Of a DNA stretch of 32,480 nt, positions 13,509 to 22,338 are shown piece after piece (positions within the stretch are counted from its first letter, which is position 1; each line of letters starts with the position of its first letter). Both the position numbers and the translations under genes were made by a program. The notes under the pieces were generated by a model. It worked only from the letters and a program-made list of their open reading frames with translations. It made no database searches and was not told the DNA's origin. This DNA comes from UMGS172 sp045649545 (lineage in GTDB: Bacteria; Bacillota; Clostridia; Oscillospirales; Acutalibacteraceae): NCBI GenBank assembly GCA_045649545.1, contig JAZRQE010000033.1:1-32480 (forward strand). Reading direction: 5' to 3'.

Positions 13509-15095
13509 TTATTTTTCAGAAATTCTTTTTACACCAAACATACATAAATTTGTTCTCTTTTCGGGTACGATTAAAAATTTGTCTTCTACGAGTTTTTCAA
13601 TGATAATTCCAAGTGCATCCGCCTGATAACGAACATATGCCAACTGCTCACAATGTTCTTTCAACTCTTTTGGTGTATGATTTTTGAAAAGTAATGCTGC
13701 ATCGCTACAAATTTCCTCCATACAGCCAACGATAATATCTGTTATTGGCTTTAATTCTTCACTAATATAATGACTTTCTCGACTTGTCAGAGTTGGAAAG
13801 TTTGCGTTTAATATGCTATCTTTAACACTTATCATTCCTTCTTTTACAAGTTGTGCAACAACTTCTTGTGAAGCACAGTCAGTAACATTTCTTTTTAATA
13901 TCGCATCGCAGAGTGTATCAGAGCGAACTCTCGAACTACCTTGCCACCATTGGATATTTTTAATTACATTATAATTCACAGCGGAATAATATGCAGTGTT
14001 TTTACTGTTATCACATCTGCCATAAATTCCAGCAAAATAACCATACTGATAATCATTATCATGTCCATAAACAAAGCCATATGAGGTAGCATTAAGTCTT
14101 GGGTACGCACCAAACTTTGCCTGCGATATATTTTCCTCAAAATCACCTAAAGCGTTTATCATGGCAATGTTAACAATAAACCATCTTAATGCATTATCAT
14201 TCAATTCTATCCCAAAATCTTTTCTTATATATTTCGGCAAAAGTTTTTCCGTAAACACTTTAATTTCCTCTGTTGCCGATTTGCAGATTTCAAGCGTTGG
14301 AACTTTTTTCTTAAATTCTTCCTCAAAGTCGGATTTAAAGATTAGAAAATTGGTTTGGTATTTATTTCCCGATTTGGTAATGAAATTATATTTTAGCAAA
14401 ATTTCAAGCTCATCTTCTAAATATGCAGCAGAAACTCCTAATTCTAATGATAGTTCCTCTATTGTAACGGGTTTTTCGTAGGCAGCAAGAACAATATTTC
14501 CGGGCAATTTGCGTTCAAAAGTTTCCCATATATAAGAATTACCTCCGTTACCCCAAAAGTTGATGCCGAACTTGCTTGGATTATAACTTTTTTCACCGTA
14601 TTTTCTTTTCATATTTACGCCTTCTTTCAAAATTTTTCTTGTTTTGAAAAGATAATATTTTACCATCTCTTCACTTATATTCATTTCTTTTGAAATCAGG
14701 GAACAGTTTTTATTCTCAATGTAGTACTTAATAGTAGCCTCTCTATACTGTTTAGATAATAGAGTCAGCTCCCGCCTTAAAATTGCAACTTCCTCATTCT
14801 CTATGTATTTCTGTTCGGGAGTTTCCCAATACACACCACAGAATTTTTCATCAAACACAACATTAGATTTGTTTTTATTTCGGATATATTGCTTAAAGGT
14901 ATTCTCTGCAATTTTCCACATATAGCCATAAAAAGCAGAATCATTTTCAAGGCGATTTACAGAAGTCACTACTGCTATAATAATATCATTGGTTAAATCT
15001 TCCGCATCTTGTTTATCATAAACCCTTGAAATTGAAAAAGCGAAAATATCCTTTAAACATTCTTGCAATTTTTCATAAGCCTTTGCTTGTTCCAT
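13509..15095 (-). CDS. ECF-like sigma factor fused to winged-helix and large unknown C-terminal domain
   Basis: The 528-residue protein begins like an extracytoplasmic-function sigma factor. Region 2 spans about 8-76 (DAEDLTNDIIIAVVTSV, then FYGYMWKIAENTFKQYIRN), and region 4 about 107-158 (LTLLSKQYREATIKYYIEN, then the HTH CSLISKEMNISEEMVKYYLF). After a Gly/Asn-rich link a winged-helix-like segment follows (about 197-255, VTIEELSLELGVSAAYLEDE). The last 270 residues match nothing I recognise. Normal ECF factors have about 170-200 residues. The ATG at 15095 was preferred over an upstream TTG because AAGGGG precedes it and it gives the usual region 2 start. No anti-sigma gene is adjacent. Codon use is clearly more AT-rich than in the neighbours, suggesting accessory origin. 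Confidence 0.8.
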   Translation of the reverse strand: MEQAKAYEKLQECLKDIFAFSISRVYDKQDAEDLTNDIIIAVVTSVNRLENDSAFYGYMWKIAENTFKQYIRNKNKSNVVFDEKFCGVYWETPEQKYIENEEVAILRRELTLLSKQYREATIKYYIENKNCSLISKEMNISEEMVKYYLFKTRKILKEGVNMKRKYGEKSYNPSKFGINFWGNGGNSYIWETFERKLPGNIVLAAYEKPVTIEELSLELGVSAAYLEDELEILLKYNFITKSGNKYQTNFLIFKSDFEEEFKKKVPTLEICKSATEEIKVFTEKLLPKYIRKDFGIELNDNALRWFIVNIAMINALGDFEENISQAKFGAYPRLNATSYGFVYGHDNDYQYGYFAGIYGRCDNSKNTAYYSAVNYNVIKNIQWWQGSSRVRSDTLCDAILKRNVTDCASQEVVAQLVKEGMISVKDSILNANFPTLTSRESHYISEELKPITDIIVGCMEEICSDAALLFKNHTPKELKEHCEQLAYVRYQADALGIIIEKLVEDKFLIVPEKRTNLCMFGVKRISEK

Positions 15096-15173
15096 TGAAT
15101 TTTCCGTCCCCTTGTGAAAGCTTTCAATAATATAGTGTAACAAAAACGCTTTTGGTTAATTCGAATTATGGAA

Positions 15174-15232
15174 ATTATATCATATTTTTGACATATTATA
15201 AATATAAAATGAATTTTGTCCCTATTATAGCA
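15174..15232 (-). promoter_or_regulatory. Candidate promoters of the sigma factor gene
   Basis: Two TATAAT boxes on the - strand (15179-15174 and 15229-15224) each have TG in the extended -10 position, but neither has a good -35 box at 16-18 bases. Which is used cannot be decided. Confidence 0.4.
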
Positions 15233-15281
15233 CAAGCACACCATATTCTTTAATATTTTACAATAAAGATAAATAATGTAC

Positions 15282-15310
15282 TTGAAAAAATTCTTTACAT
15301 AAAGTATTAT
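15282..15310 (+). promoter_or_regulatory. Promoter of the TIM-barrel isomerase gene
   Basis: TTGAAA (15282-15287), 17-base spacer, TATTAT (15305-15310), ending 42 bases before the start codon. Divergent from the sigma factor gene. Confidence 0.65.
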
Positions 15311-15352
15311 ATATTTATAAGGGTTTAACCCGAGATTTGGAGGTAATTTAAA

Positions 15353-16318
15353 ATGAAATTAGGCGTTTTTACAACACTTATGAGTGATATGCCTTTTGCT
15401 GACGCTTGTAAGTATTTCAAGTCAATCGGTTGCGATATGATTGAAATCGGTTGCGGCGGTTATCCCGGTAATGCTCATGCTGACCCGGAAGTTTTGCTTA
15501 ACGATGAAGCAAAGTTTAATGAGTTTATGTCAATTATTAAGGATAACGGATTACAGGTTAGTGCTCTTTCTTGCCACGGCAACCCCGTCCATCCTCAAAA
15601 AGAGCTTGCTGAAATGTACGATAAGGCTATTTGCAACACTATTTTGTTGGCTGAAAAGATGGGTCTTCATCAGATTAATACATTCTCCGGTTGTCCGGGT
15701 GACTCTGAAGGCTCAAAGTACCCCAACTGGGTTACCTGCCCTTGGCCGGAAGATTTCTTGGCTATTTTAGATTGGCAGTGGAACGAAGTTTTAATTCCTT
15801 ATTGGAAAAAGACTGTTGAGTTTGCAAAGGCTCACGGTGTTAACAAAATTGCGTTTGAGTTGCACCCCGGTTTCTGTGTTTATAATACCCATTCATTAAA
15901 GAAAATTCGCGAGGCTGTAGGTCCCGAACTCGGAGCTAACTTTGACCCGAGCCATTTGGCTTGGCAGGGTATGGACCCCGTTAAGGTTATCAACGAAATG
16001 GGCGACGCTATTTTCCATGTTCACGCCAAAGATGCAAGAATTGATAAGTATAACACCGCTGTTAACGGTGTGCTTGATACCCAAAGTTATGGTGATTTAA
16101 AGAACCGCTCTTGGTTGTTCAGAACTGTCGGTTACGGCAATGATGAGGCTTTCTGGAGAGATATTATCAGTGCATTAAAGACCAATGGTTATGATTATGC
16201 AATAAGCATTGAGCATGAGGATGCTTTGATGAGCAAAACCGAGGGTCTTGAAAAGGCAGCAGGCTTCTTAAAGAACTTGATTATCGAAGAAACTGCAGGC
16301 GAGATGTGGTGGGCATAA
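15353..16318 (+). CDS. Sugar phosphate isomerase/epimerase (xylose isomerase-like TIM barrel)
   Basis: A 321-residue protein of the AP-endonuclease-2/xylose isomerase-like TIM-barrel superfamily, which isomerises or epimerises sugars and sugar acids with a divalent metal. The barrel strands are recognisable: MKLGVFTTLM at 1-10, MIEIGCGGYPG, LQVSALSCHGNPVHP, then the metal-site strands IAFELHPGFCVYN (Glu), LGANFDPSHLAWQGMDP (Asp and His), IFHVHAKDARID (His) and AISIEHEDALM (Glu). Together these give the usual Glu/Asp/His/Glu metal set. The exact substrate is not determinable. TTTGGAGGT lies before the ATG. It is a single-gene unit, with its own promoter upstream and a strong terminator after. 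Confidence 0.87.
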   Translation: MKLGVFTTLMSDMPFADACKYFKSIGCDMIEIGCGGYPGNAHADPEVLLNDEAKFNEFMSIIKDNGLQVSALSCHGNPVHPQKELAEMYDKAICNTILLAEKMGLHQINTFSGCPGDSEGSKYPNWVTCPWPEDFLAILDWQWNEVLIPYWKKTVEFAKAHGVNKIAFELHPGFCVYNTHSLKKIREAVGPELGANFDPSHLAWQGMDPVKVINEMGDAIFHVHAKDARIDKYNTAVNGVLDTQSYGDLKNRSWLFRTVGYGNDEAFWRDIISALKTNGYDYAISIEHEDALMSKTEGLEKAAGFLKNLIIEETAGEMWWA

Positions 16319-16333
16319 TTCCACGAAAATTTG

Positions 16334-16367
16334 AATCGGAGCATAAGAAATTATGCTCCGATTTTTT
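16334..16367 (+). terminator. Intrinsic terminator of the isomerase gene
   Basis: AATCGGAGCATAA (16334-16346) and TTATGCTCCGATT (16351-16363) form a perfect 13-bp stem with a GAAA tetraloop, followed by a run of six T (16362-16367). Confidence 0.96.
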
Positions 16368-16388
16368 AAAAATGTAGGAGGTGAGTCG

Positions 16389-17135
16389 GTGGATAAAAAA
16401 CTTAATAGTATTTCTGTAGGTAACGGTAGCGGGATTAGCGTATTGCATTATGACGTCATCGACTCTACCAACCTTGAGGCGAAGCGTCAGATAAAATCGG
16501 GTGCAAAATTGCCGTTAATTATTGTGGCTGATACCCAAACTGCAGGAAAGGGCAGAATGGGGCGGCAGTTTTATTCACCCGATAAAACAGGACTGTATAT
16601 GTCGTTTGTGTACGAGCCGCAAACTCACTTTCATGACAGTGTGACGGTGACTTCTGCCGCAGCAGTAGCGGTGGTGCGTGCAATTGAAGAACTGACCGAT
16701 TTGAAACCTAAAATTAAATGGGTAAACGATATTTTTGTTGATAATAAAAAGGTCTCAGGGATTTTAACCGAGGCGGTAACGGGTGAAAAAATCTCAATAA
16801 TTATAGGCGTTGGGGTTAACATAACAACTGACGAATTCCCTGATGAAATAAAAAACACTGCTACTTCACTAAAAAGTGCAGTGGATAAAAATGATTTGCT
16901 TCTGAGTATTGTTAAACACCTTTTAGAGTTAATAAAAGGCTTACCGCAACGCACATTTTTGCCTGAATACAAAGAAAAGTCAATGGTAATCGGCAAAGAA
17001 GTGTATTTTATCAAAGACGGTGTCAATAAAGAGGGAATAGCGGTTGATATAAACCAAGATGGTGGACTGATTGTTCAAACGTCTGACGACTGTGTAACTT
17101 TAAACACAGGTGAAATAACATTGAGAATAAGATGA
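16389..17135 (+). CDS. birA: Biotin-[acetyl-CoA-carboxylase] ligase, no HTH domain
   Basis: Activates biotin with ATP and attaches it to biotin carboxyl carrier proteins. The 248 residues cover the ligase core and the C-terminal SH3-like domain only. The biotin/AMP site GKGRMGR is at 53-59 (usually GRGRxGR), KWVND at 110-114, and KVSGILTEA at 121-129 with the catalytic lysine region. There is no N-terminal winged helix, so this is a group I enzyme that cannot repress biotin genes itself. The start is the GTG at 16389, seven bases after AGGAGGTGA; an ATG at 16353 in frame lies inside the preceding terminator stem and has no binding site. It is cut off from the isomerase gene by that terminator; no separate promoter is evident, so readthrough may supply it. 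Confidence 0.92.
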   Translation: MDKKLNSISVGNGSGISVLHYDVIDSTNLEAKRQIKSGAKLPLIIVADTQTAGKGRMGRQFYSPDKTGLYMSFVYEPQTHFHDSVTVTSAAAVAVVRAIEELTDLKPKIKWVNDIFVDNKKVSGILTEAVTGEKISIIIGVGVNITTDEFPDEIKNTATSLKSAVDKNDLLLSIVKHLLELIKGLPQRTFLPEYKEKSMVIGKEVYFIKDGVNKEGIAVDINQDGGLIVQTSDDCVTLNTGEITLRIR

Positions 17136-17168
17136 AAGCGATGTAAAGGTAAAGCTTTACATCGCTTT
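17135..17168. terminator. Bidirectional terminator between birA and mtaB
   Basis: AAAGCGATGTAAAG (17135-17148) and CTTTACATCGCTTT (17155-17168) form a perfect 14-bp stem. It starts at the last base of the birA stop codon and separates two convergent genes. Confidence 0.88.
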
Positions 17169-17175
17169 TCTCTTG

Positions 17176-18459
17176 TTAACTTATAATTTTACCAATACAA
17201 TAATCGCTTTCTGTATCGGTGATAGTGACGGTGACGATGTCACCTTCAGTAGCAGTCAAATCAGGGATTTTTACTCTTGTATAATTTTCTGAATAGCCTT
17301 CCCAAACGCCGTCAACCTCGGTTTCAAGCAAAACCTTTACTACTGTACCGATTTGTGATTTCAAAAAAGCCTTTTCGGTGCTTTCGCATATTTTTTGCAT
17401 TAGTTTGGCACGTTGCTGTGCAGTTTGAGGTTCTACTTTATCGGTACGTTTTGCGGCCATAGTACCTTCTCTTACTGAATAAACGAACACGTGTGAGCGT
17501 GCAAAACCGATTTCTTCCATAAAGTCGCAAGACTCTTTAAAGTCCTCGTCAGTTTCACCCATAAATCCCACCATTATATCGGTGGTGATGGCAGGATTTT
17601 GAAATTTTGCTCGTATTCTTTTGACTAAATCGCGGTAAAAAGCGGTGTCATACTTGCGGTTCATTTCCTTTAAGGTCTTGTCACAACCTGATTGCAGAGA
17701 TAAGTGGAATTGCGGGCAGAATTTCTCATTTGCCGCTAATTTTTCGAGTGCTTCGTCACTTATTTGGTCACATTCAAGTGAGCCTAATCTTACACGTTTT
17801 ATACCGTCAACGCTTGATACAACTTGGACTGCATCGCATAATTCGTCACCGGTGTCAAGCCCGAATGCCGAAAGGTTAATACCGACCAGCACTACTTCCT
17901 TATATCCTGCCGCTGCTAAGTTTTCCGCTTCTTTTTTTATTGATTCTAATGACCTTGAGCGAACGCGACCACGGGCATAGGGAATTATACAGTACGAGCA
18001 AAAACGGTTGCAACCGTCTTCAATTTTAATGTATCCGCGTGTGTGCTCGGTCAATTTTGATACACCGATGTCGGTATATACCTTTTCGTGCTGTACAACA
18101 CAAATGCGGTCAGGTTTCTCGCTTAAAGCACTTATACATAAGTCGGGTAAAGTATCGTAGTGCGAGTTGCCGATGATTAAATCAGCCTCTTTAATCTCTT
18201 CGCAATCTTTTGGAAAGGCTTGTGCCATACATCCGGTCAGTACAATCAATGCGTCGGGTGATTTACGTCGGAGTTTTCTGACAGTCTGCCTTACCTTGCG
18301 GTTACTTTCAGCGGTTACGGTGCAGGAATTCACGATTATAATGTCAGCAGTTTCACCTGAGGGTAGGATAGTAAAACCCTTTGCCTCAAAAATTTCGGCA
18401 AGAGCCTCAGACTCATACTGATTAACTTTGCAACCTAATGTACTGAAAGAAACTGTCAT
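17176..18459 (-). CDS. mtaB: tRNA t6A37 methylthiotransferase MtaB
   Basis: A radical SAM enzyme that adds a methylthio group to N6-threonylcarbamoyladenosine at position 37 of tRNAs reading ANN codons. The 427 residues have the three-domain MTTase layout. The N-terminal domain ligates an auxiliary 4Fe-4S cluster through C10 (STLGCKVNQYES, typical of MtaB rather than MiaB), C46 and C77. The radical SAM motif C150-x3-C154-x2-C157 (GCNRFCSYCIIPYARG) follows. The C-terminal TRAM domain covers about 370-427. AGAGG lies upstream of the ATG. It has its own promoter just beyond the glycogen operon terminator, so it is independent of glgA. Confidence 0.95.
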   Translation of the reverse strand: MTVSFSTLGCKVNQYESEALAEIFEAKGFTILPSGETADIIIVNSCTVTAESNRKVRQTVRKLRRKSPDALIVLTGCMAQAFPKDCEEIKEADLIIGNSHYDTLPDLCISALSEKPDRICVVQHEKVYTDIGVSKLTEHTRGYIKIEDGCNRFCSYCIIPYARGRVRSRSLESIKKEAENLAAAGYKEVVLVGINLSAFGLDTGDELCDAVQVVSSVDGIKRVRLGSLECDQISDEALEKLAANEKFCPQFHLSLQSGCDKTLKEMNRKYDTAFYRDLVKRIRAKFQNPAITTDIMVGFMGETDEDFKESCDFMEEIGFARSHVFVYSVREGTMAAKRTDKVEPQTAQQRAKLMQKICESTEKAFLKSQIGTVVKVLLETEVDGVWEGYSENYTRVKIPDLTATEGDIVTVTITDTESDYCIGKIIS

Positions 18460-18491
18460 AACTAACCTCTGAATGAAATCGAATATGTTTT

Positions 18492-18520
18492 ATTATACAG
18501 TATATTATAAAATGTTTCAA
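18492..18520 (-). promoter_or_regulatory. Promoter of mtaB
   Basis: On the - strand TTGAAA (18520-18515), exactly 17 bases, then consensus TATAAT (18497-18492). It ends about 33 bases before the mtaB start codon and begins just after the glgA terminator. Confidence 0.8.
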
Positions 18521-18522
18521 CT

Positions 18523-18559
18523 AAAAAATCACCCGAAAGTGAACTCACTTTCGGGTGAT
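18523..18559 (-). terminator. Intrinsic terminator of the glgBCDA operon
   Basis: On the - strand ATCACCCGAAAGTG pairs with CACTTTCGGGTGAT (18559-18546 and 18541-18528) with a four-base loop, followed by a T run (complement of A at 18523-18528). It lies nine bases after glgA. Confidence 0.93.
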
Positions 18560-18567
18560 AATTTTAA

Positions 18568-19989
18568 CTATTTACCTAAAATTTCTTTATACATTTTAAT
18601 GTATGCACTTGCTGATTTGCCCCAACTATTGTCGCAAGCCATAGCACGTTTTTTGAGAACTTCCCAGCCTTCGCGGTTTTTATAGCCTTCAACTGCACGG
18701 TAAACGGTATGAGCCATATCGTGTGCGTTATAGGAGCGGAATGTAAAGCCGTTGCCCTCGTTATCGCCACTGTCTGAAACAGTGTCTTTAAGACCGCCTG
18801 TTTCACGTACAATCGGAATTGTGCCGTAACGAAGTGCAATCATCTGTGCCAAGCCGCAAGGCTCGCTCTTGGACGGCATTAGGAATATATCTGCACCGGC
18901 ATAAATTTTATGTGCTAAATCGGGAATAAAGCCCAGCTTCAATGCAACCTTATCAGGGTGTGCTTGCATTTGAGAGTGGAAATAGGTTTCAAATTCCCAC
19001 TCGCCGCTGCCTAATATTACAACCTGAACGTCTTGTGCGATTATGCTGTCAAATACAAATTTAACCAAATCAAGTCCTTTGTGTGTAACAAGGCGGGTGA
19101 CCATACCGATAATTGGCACATCGTCACGTTGAGGTAACCCGAACATCTTTTGAAGTTCACGTTTGTTGGTAAGCTTTCCGCTTGTATCCTCTATGCTGTA
19201 GTTTTCCCAAAGATGGATATCGGTAGCAGGGTTATAAACGTCAACATCAATTCCGTTGACAATGCCGCACAATTTGAATGAACGGTCACGGATAATTCCG
19301 TCAAGTCCGTGAGCAAACCAAGGGTCTTTAATTTCCCCGGCGTAGGTTGGGCTTACGGTGGTTACACGGTCCGCACATTCAATAGCACCTTTCATAAGGT
19401 TGACGCAGTTGTCATATTCAACCAAATGGGCAGCTTCAGGCGGTAAACCTAAGACATCACCGATAAGCTCGGTACCGTATTTTCCCTGATACTGAATATT
19501 GTGAATGGTAAATACAGTTTTAATATTTTTATACTGGTCAACCATTCTGTAAAGTGTATCAAGGAAAACAGGGATTAACGCCGTTTGCCAGTCGTTACAG
19601 TGGATAATATCGGGTGTAAAGCCGATGTGCGGTATCATTTCAAGTACGGCACGAGAGAAGAAGGCGAAACGCTCTGCATCGTCATAATGTCCGTAAAGAC
19701 CGCCGCGTTTGAAGTAATACTGGTTGTCGAGCAGGTAATAAATAACACCGTCGTGCTTTGCTTCAAATATTCCGCAATATTGTCTACGCCAAGCAACCGG
19801 AACAGTAATGCTTGTTATAAACTGCATATTGGCACGAAGCTCGTCACTGATACCTTCGTATAAAGGCAAAACGACGCGACAACCGATAAGTCTTTTTCGT
19901 AAGGCTTTGGGCAAAGCACCTGCTACATCGGCCAAACCGCCGGACATAGCATAAGGATAGGCTTCACTCGTTGCATATAATACTTTCAT
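18568..19989 (-). CDS. glgA: Glycogen synthase (ADP-glucose type, GT5)
   Basis: Elongates glycogen from ADP-glucose. The 473 residues match bacterial GlgA: N-terminal Rossmann domain starting MKVLYATSEAYPYAMSGGLA, DIIHCNDWQTALIP near 107-120, TIHNIQYQG near 160, and the C-terminal domain with IIGMVTRLVTHKGLDL, SKSEPCGLAQMIALRYGT and the second GGL (ETGGLKDTV). The first motif is normally K-T/S-G-G-L; here the lysine position is methionine (M15, codon ATG), followed by S-G-G-L. In E. coli GlgA the lysine contacts the ADP-glucose phosphates, so this is a notable substitution, although other synthases lacking lysine there may exist. It is the last gene of the operon, 16 bases after glgD, and precedes a strong terminator. 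Confidence 0.95.
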   Translation of the reverse strand: MKVLYATSEAYPYAMSGGLADVAGALPKALRKRLIGCRVVLPLYEGISDELRANMQFITSITVPVAWRRQYCGIFEAKHDGVIYYLLDNQYYFKRGGLYGHYDDAERFAFFSRAVLEMIPHIGFTPDIIHCNDWQTALIPVFLDTLYRMVDQYKNIKTVFTIHNIQYQGKYGTELIGDVLGLPPEAAHLVEYDNCVNLMKGAIECADRVTTVSPTYAGEIKDPWFAHGLDGIIRDRSFKLCGIVNGIDVDVYNPATDIHLWENYSIEDTSGKLTNKRELQKMFGLPQRDDVPIIGMVTRLVTHKGLDLVKFVFDSIIAQDVQVVILGSGEWEFETYFHSQMQAHPDKVALKLGFIPDLAHKIYAGADIFLMPSKSEPCGLAQMIALRYGTIPIVRETGGLKDTVSDSGDNEGNGFTFRSYNAHDMAHTVYRAVEGYKNREGWEVLKKRAMACDNSWGKSASAYIKMYKEILGK

Positions 19990-20005
19990 AATTCTCTCCT
20001 ATATC

Positions 20006-21124
20006 TTAAACCTGAGCGTTTTTGCGGATGTAGATAGGATAGGTAGGTGTGCCACGTAAGGTTTTGCCGGCAGTCACTTTAACCTTTTTATCTAATGTGA
20101 CACACTGAAGGTCAACATTATCCTCAATAACCGAATCCTGCATAATGATACTGTTTTCAATTACTGCACCTTTACCAACCTTAACACCGCGGAACAAAAC
20201 GCTGTTTTTAACTGTACCTTCAATAACACAACCGTCTGCAATAATACTGTTGTTAACCTCACTGTCGAGTCCGTAAACCGTGGGCATATCGTCACGTGTT
20301 TTAGTAAAAACAGGACGTTCTTTGCAGAACAACTGACGTCTGACTTCAGGACAGTTTACGACGTCATTAGTGGTTTTGACATAGGTCTCGGGACTGTCCA
20401 TAATAGCCGAGTATTCTTTAATTTCATATGCTCTAATATCAAAATTTGTAATATTGGGATTGAGGATTTCGCGAGCCCAACTAGTGTAGTTATGTGCATG
20501 ACCTTCGTTTACAATGTCAATTAATAACTCTCGTGAAAGGATAGCGATATCAAGACTTATATTGCAGTCGGCTTTATCAAATGCCGCAAAATTAATGTCG
20601 ATAACCTTGTCGCCGTCCAAATTAAAGTTCATAACATCGTGGTGGTTAGCAGGCATTACACCCTTTTTATAAGCGATAGTAATATCCGCACCGCTTTCAA
20701 TATGGCGGTCAATCATTTTGCTTAAATCAATATTGGTAATAACATCGCCGTCGCACATTACAACGTATTGTTCAACCGATTTTTTCAAAAAGTCCATCGC
20801 ACCGAAGAGTGCATCAACGTGTCCGGTATAAACCTTAGCTTCGGTGTTGGAATAAGGTGAAAGGAAGAACAAGCCGCCACTTTTTCTATCCAAATCCCAA
20901 GCCTTACCGGTACCGATGTGGTCCATTAATGACTGATAGTTAGCCTTTGTAACCATACCAACTTTAGAGATACCGGCATTAACAAGGTTTGATAAAGCAA
21001 AGTCAATAATACGGTAACGTCCGCAGAAGGGAAGTGAACCCATTGAACGTTTTTCGGTCATTTCACCCATTAAATCATCGTGAGCGTTGGGGAATACTAT
21101 TCCTAAGCAGGTGTTCTTTCTCAT
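20006..21124 (-). CDS. glgD: ADP-glucose pyrophosphorylase regulatory subunit GlgD
   Basis: The partner subunit of GlgC in Firmicutes; the GlgC-GlgD heteromer makes ADP-glucose from ATP and glucose-1-phosphate. The 372 residues keep the fold (PFCGRYRIIDFALSN at about 32-46, GTGKAWDLDRKSGG, MCDGDVITNIDL) and the C-terminal left-handed beta helix of hexapeptide repeats (about 290-345). The nucleotide-binding loop GGxGxRL of catalytic subunits is replaced by PNAHDDLMGEMTEKR near 12-26, so it is probably not catalytic alone. Its ATG overlaps the glgC stop by four bases (21121-21124), which couples their translation and fits equimolar assembly. Confidence 0.95.
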   Translation of the reverse strand: MRKNTCLGIVFPNAHDDLMGEMTEKRSMGSLPFCGRYRIIDFALSNLVNAGISKVGMVTKANYQSLMDHIGTGKAWDLDRKSGGLFFLSPYSNTEAKVYTGHVDALFGAMDFLKKSVEQYVVMCDGDVITNIDLSKMIDRHIESGADITIAYKKGVMPANHHDVMNFNLDGDKVIDINFAAFDKADCNISLDIAILSRELLIDIVNEGHAHNYTSWAREILNPNITNFDIRAYEIKEYSAIMDSPETYVKTTNDVVNCPEVRRQLFCKERPVFTKTRDDMPTVYGLDSEVNNSIIADGCVIEGTVKNSVLFRGVKVGKGAVIENSIIMQDSVIEDNVDLQCVTLDKKVKVTAGKTLRGTPTYPIYIRKNAQV

Positions 21125-22338
21125 TGCTTGTCACCGTCCTTAATGTTTTCTCTAATCATAACACCGGCACTGACTTTGGCGTTCTTGCCTACATAAAGTC
21201 CCGCACCGACAACCGAAACGCCCCACTTGGTAAGGTCGGTCACGTCTTCGGGACGCTCACCGATAGAAGCCCCCTCATCAATAACTACGTTTTCGGCAAC
21301 AATTGCATACTGTACCGAGGCATTTTTCTTAATTGTAGCACCCGGCATAATGAGCGAGTCTTTAACAACTGCACCTTCTTCAATAGTAACACTTTCAAAT
21401 AAAATTGAAAAATCAACAGTACCTGAAACGTCACAGCCCTCGGTAATAAGCGAGTTCTGTACTTTTGCGGTGTCTGAGATATATTGCGGGGGTGCGTTAG
21501 GTGTACGGGAATAAATTCTCCATTTCGGGTCGGAAAGGTCAAGCTCTACTTTTGGGTTAAGCAAATCAAGGTTGGCTTCCCAAAGGGAATCGATTGTACC
21601 GACATCCTTCCAATAATCTGCAAAACGGTAAACTACCATTTTTTGCTTGTCGTTAAGCATATTGGGTATGATGTTTTTACCGAAGTCGTTAGAAGAGTTG
21701 GGGTCAGCCTCGTCTTTTTCAAGATATTTTTTAAGTTTATCCCAAGAAAATACGTAGATGCCCATTGAAGCCAAATTGGACTTTGGTGTTTTTGGTTTTT
21801 CTTCAAACTCATAAATAGTTCCGTCGGGGTTTGCGTTCATAATACCAAAACGGGAAGCCTCTTCCATCGGCACCTCAATTACGGCGATTGTGCAGTCAGC
21901 ACCCGAAGTTTTGTGCTGTTCAATCATATCGCTGTAATCCATTTTGTAGATGTGGTCGCCCGAAAGAATTAGCACATATTCGGGGTCATAACGCTCAATA
22001 AACGGAATGTTCTGATAAATTGCGTTAGCTGTACCTTTGTACCAATCGCCGCCCTTGTTGTTTTGATAAGGGGGCAGGATATGCACGCCGCCATCGGAAC
22101 GGTCTAAATCCCAAGGTTTGCCCGAACCGATGTAATCATTTAATTCAAGTGGTTGATACTGTGTTAAAACACCTACGGTATCAATGCCTGAATTTGTGCA
22201 GTTTGAAAGGGGAAAGTCAATAATACGGTATTTACCGCCATAGGGTACGGCAGGCTTGGCTATCCTTTGAGTGAGTACACCCAACCTACTTCCTTGACCG
22301 CCTGCTAATAGCATGGCGACACACTCTGTTTTTTTCAA
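21121..22338 (-). CDS. glgC: Glucose-1-phosphate adenylyltransferase GlgC
   Basis: Catalytic subunit for ADP-glucose synthesis, the committed step of bacterial glycogen formation. In 405 residues it has the intact loop GGQGSRL at 13-19, KPAVPYGGKYRIIDFPLSN at 28-46, GSGKPWDLDRSDGG at 71-84, the catalytic-site SGDHIY at 126-131 (D128), FEEKPKTPKSN for glucose-1-phosphate binding, and YWKDVGTIDSLWEANLDLL. The C-terminal part is the left-handed beta helix. It overlaps glgB by four bases upstream and glgD by four bases downstream (both ATGA), so glgB, glgC and glgD are tightly coupled. Confidence 0.97.
   Translation of the reverse strand: MKKTECVAMLLAGGQGSRLGVLTQRIAKPAVPYGGKYRIIDFPLSNCTNSGIDTVGVLTQYQPLELNDYIGSGKPWDLDRSDGGVHILPPYQNNKGGDWYKGTANAIYQNIPFIERYDPEYVLILSGDHIYKMDYSDMIEQHKTSGADCTIAVIEVPMEEASRFGIMNANPDGTIYEFEEKPKTPKSNLASMGIYVFSWDKLKKYLEKDEADPNSSNDFGKNIIPNMLNDKQKMVVYRFADYWKDVGTIDSLWEANLDLLNPKVELDLSDPKWRIYSRTPNAPPQYISDTAKVQNSLITEGCDVSGTVDFSILFESVTIEEGAVVKDSLIMPGATIKKNASVQYAIVAENVVIDEGASIGERPEDVTDLTKWGVSVVGAGLYVGKNAKVSAGVMIRENIKDGDKQ

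Noticed and set aside
16353..16388. BirA starting at the ATG 16353
   Set aside because: This ATG lies within the terminator stem of the preceding gene; the GTG at 16389 has a near-perfect AGGAGGTGA.
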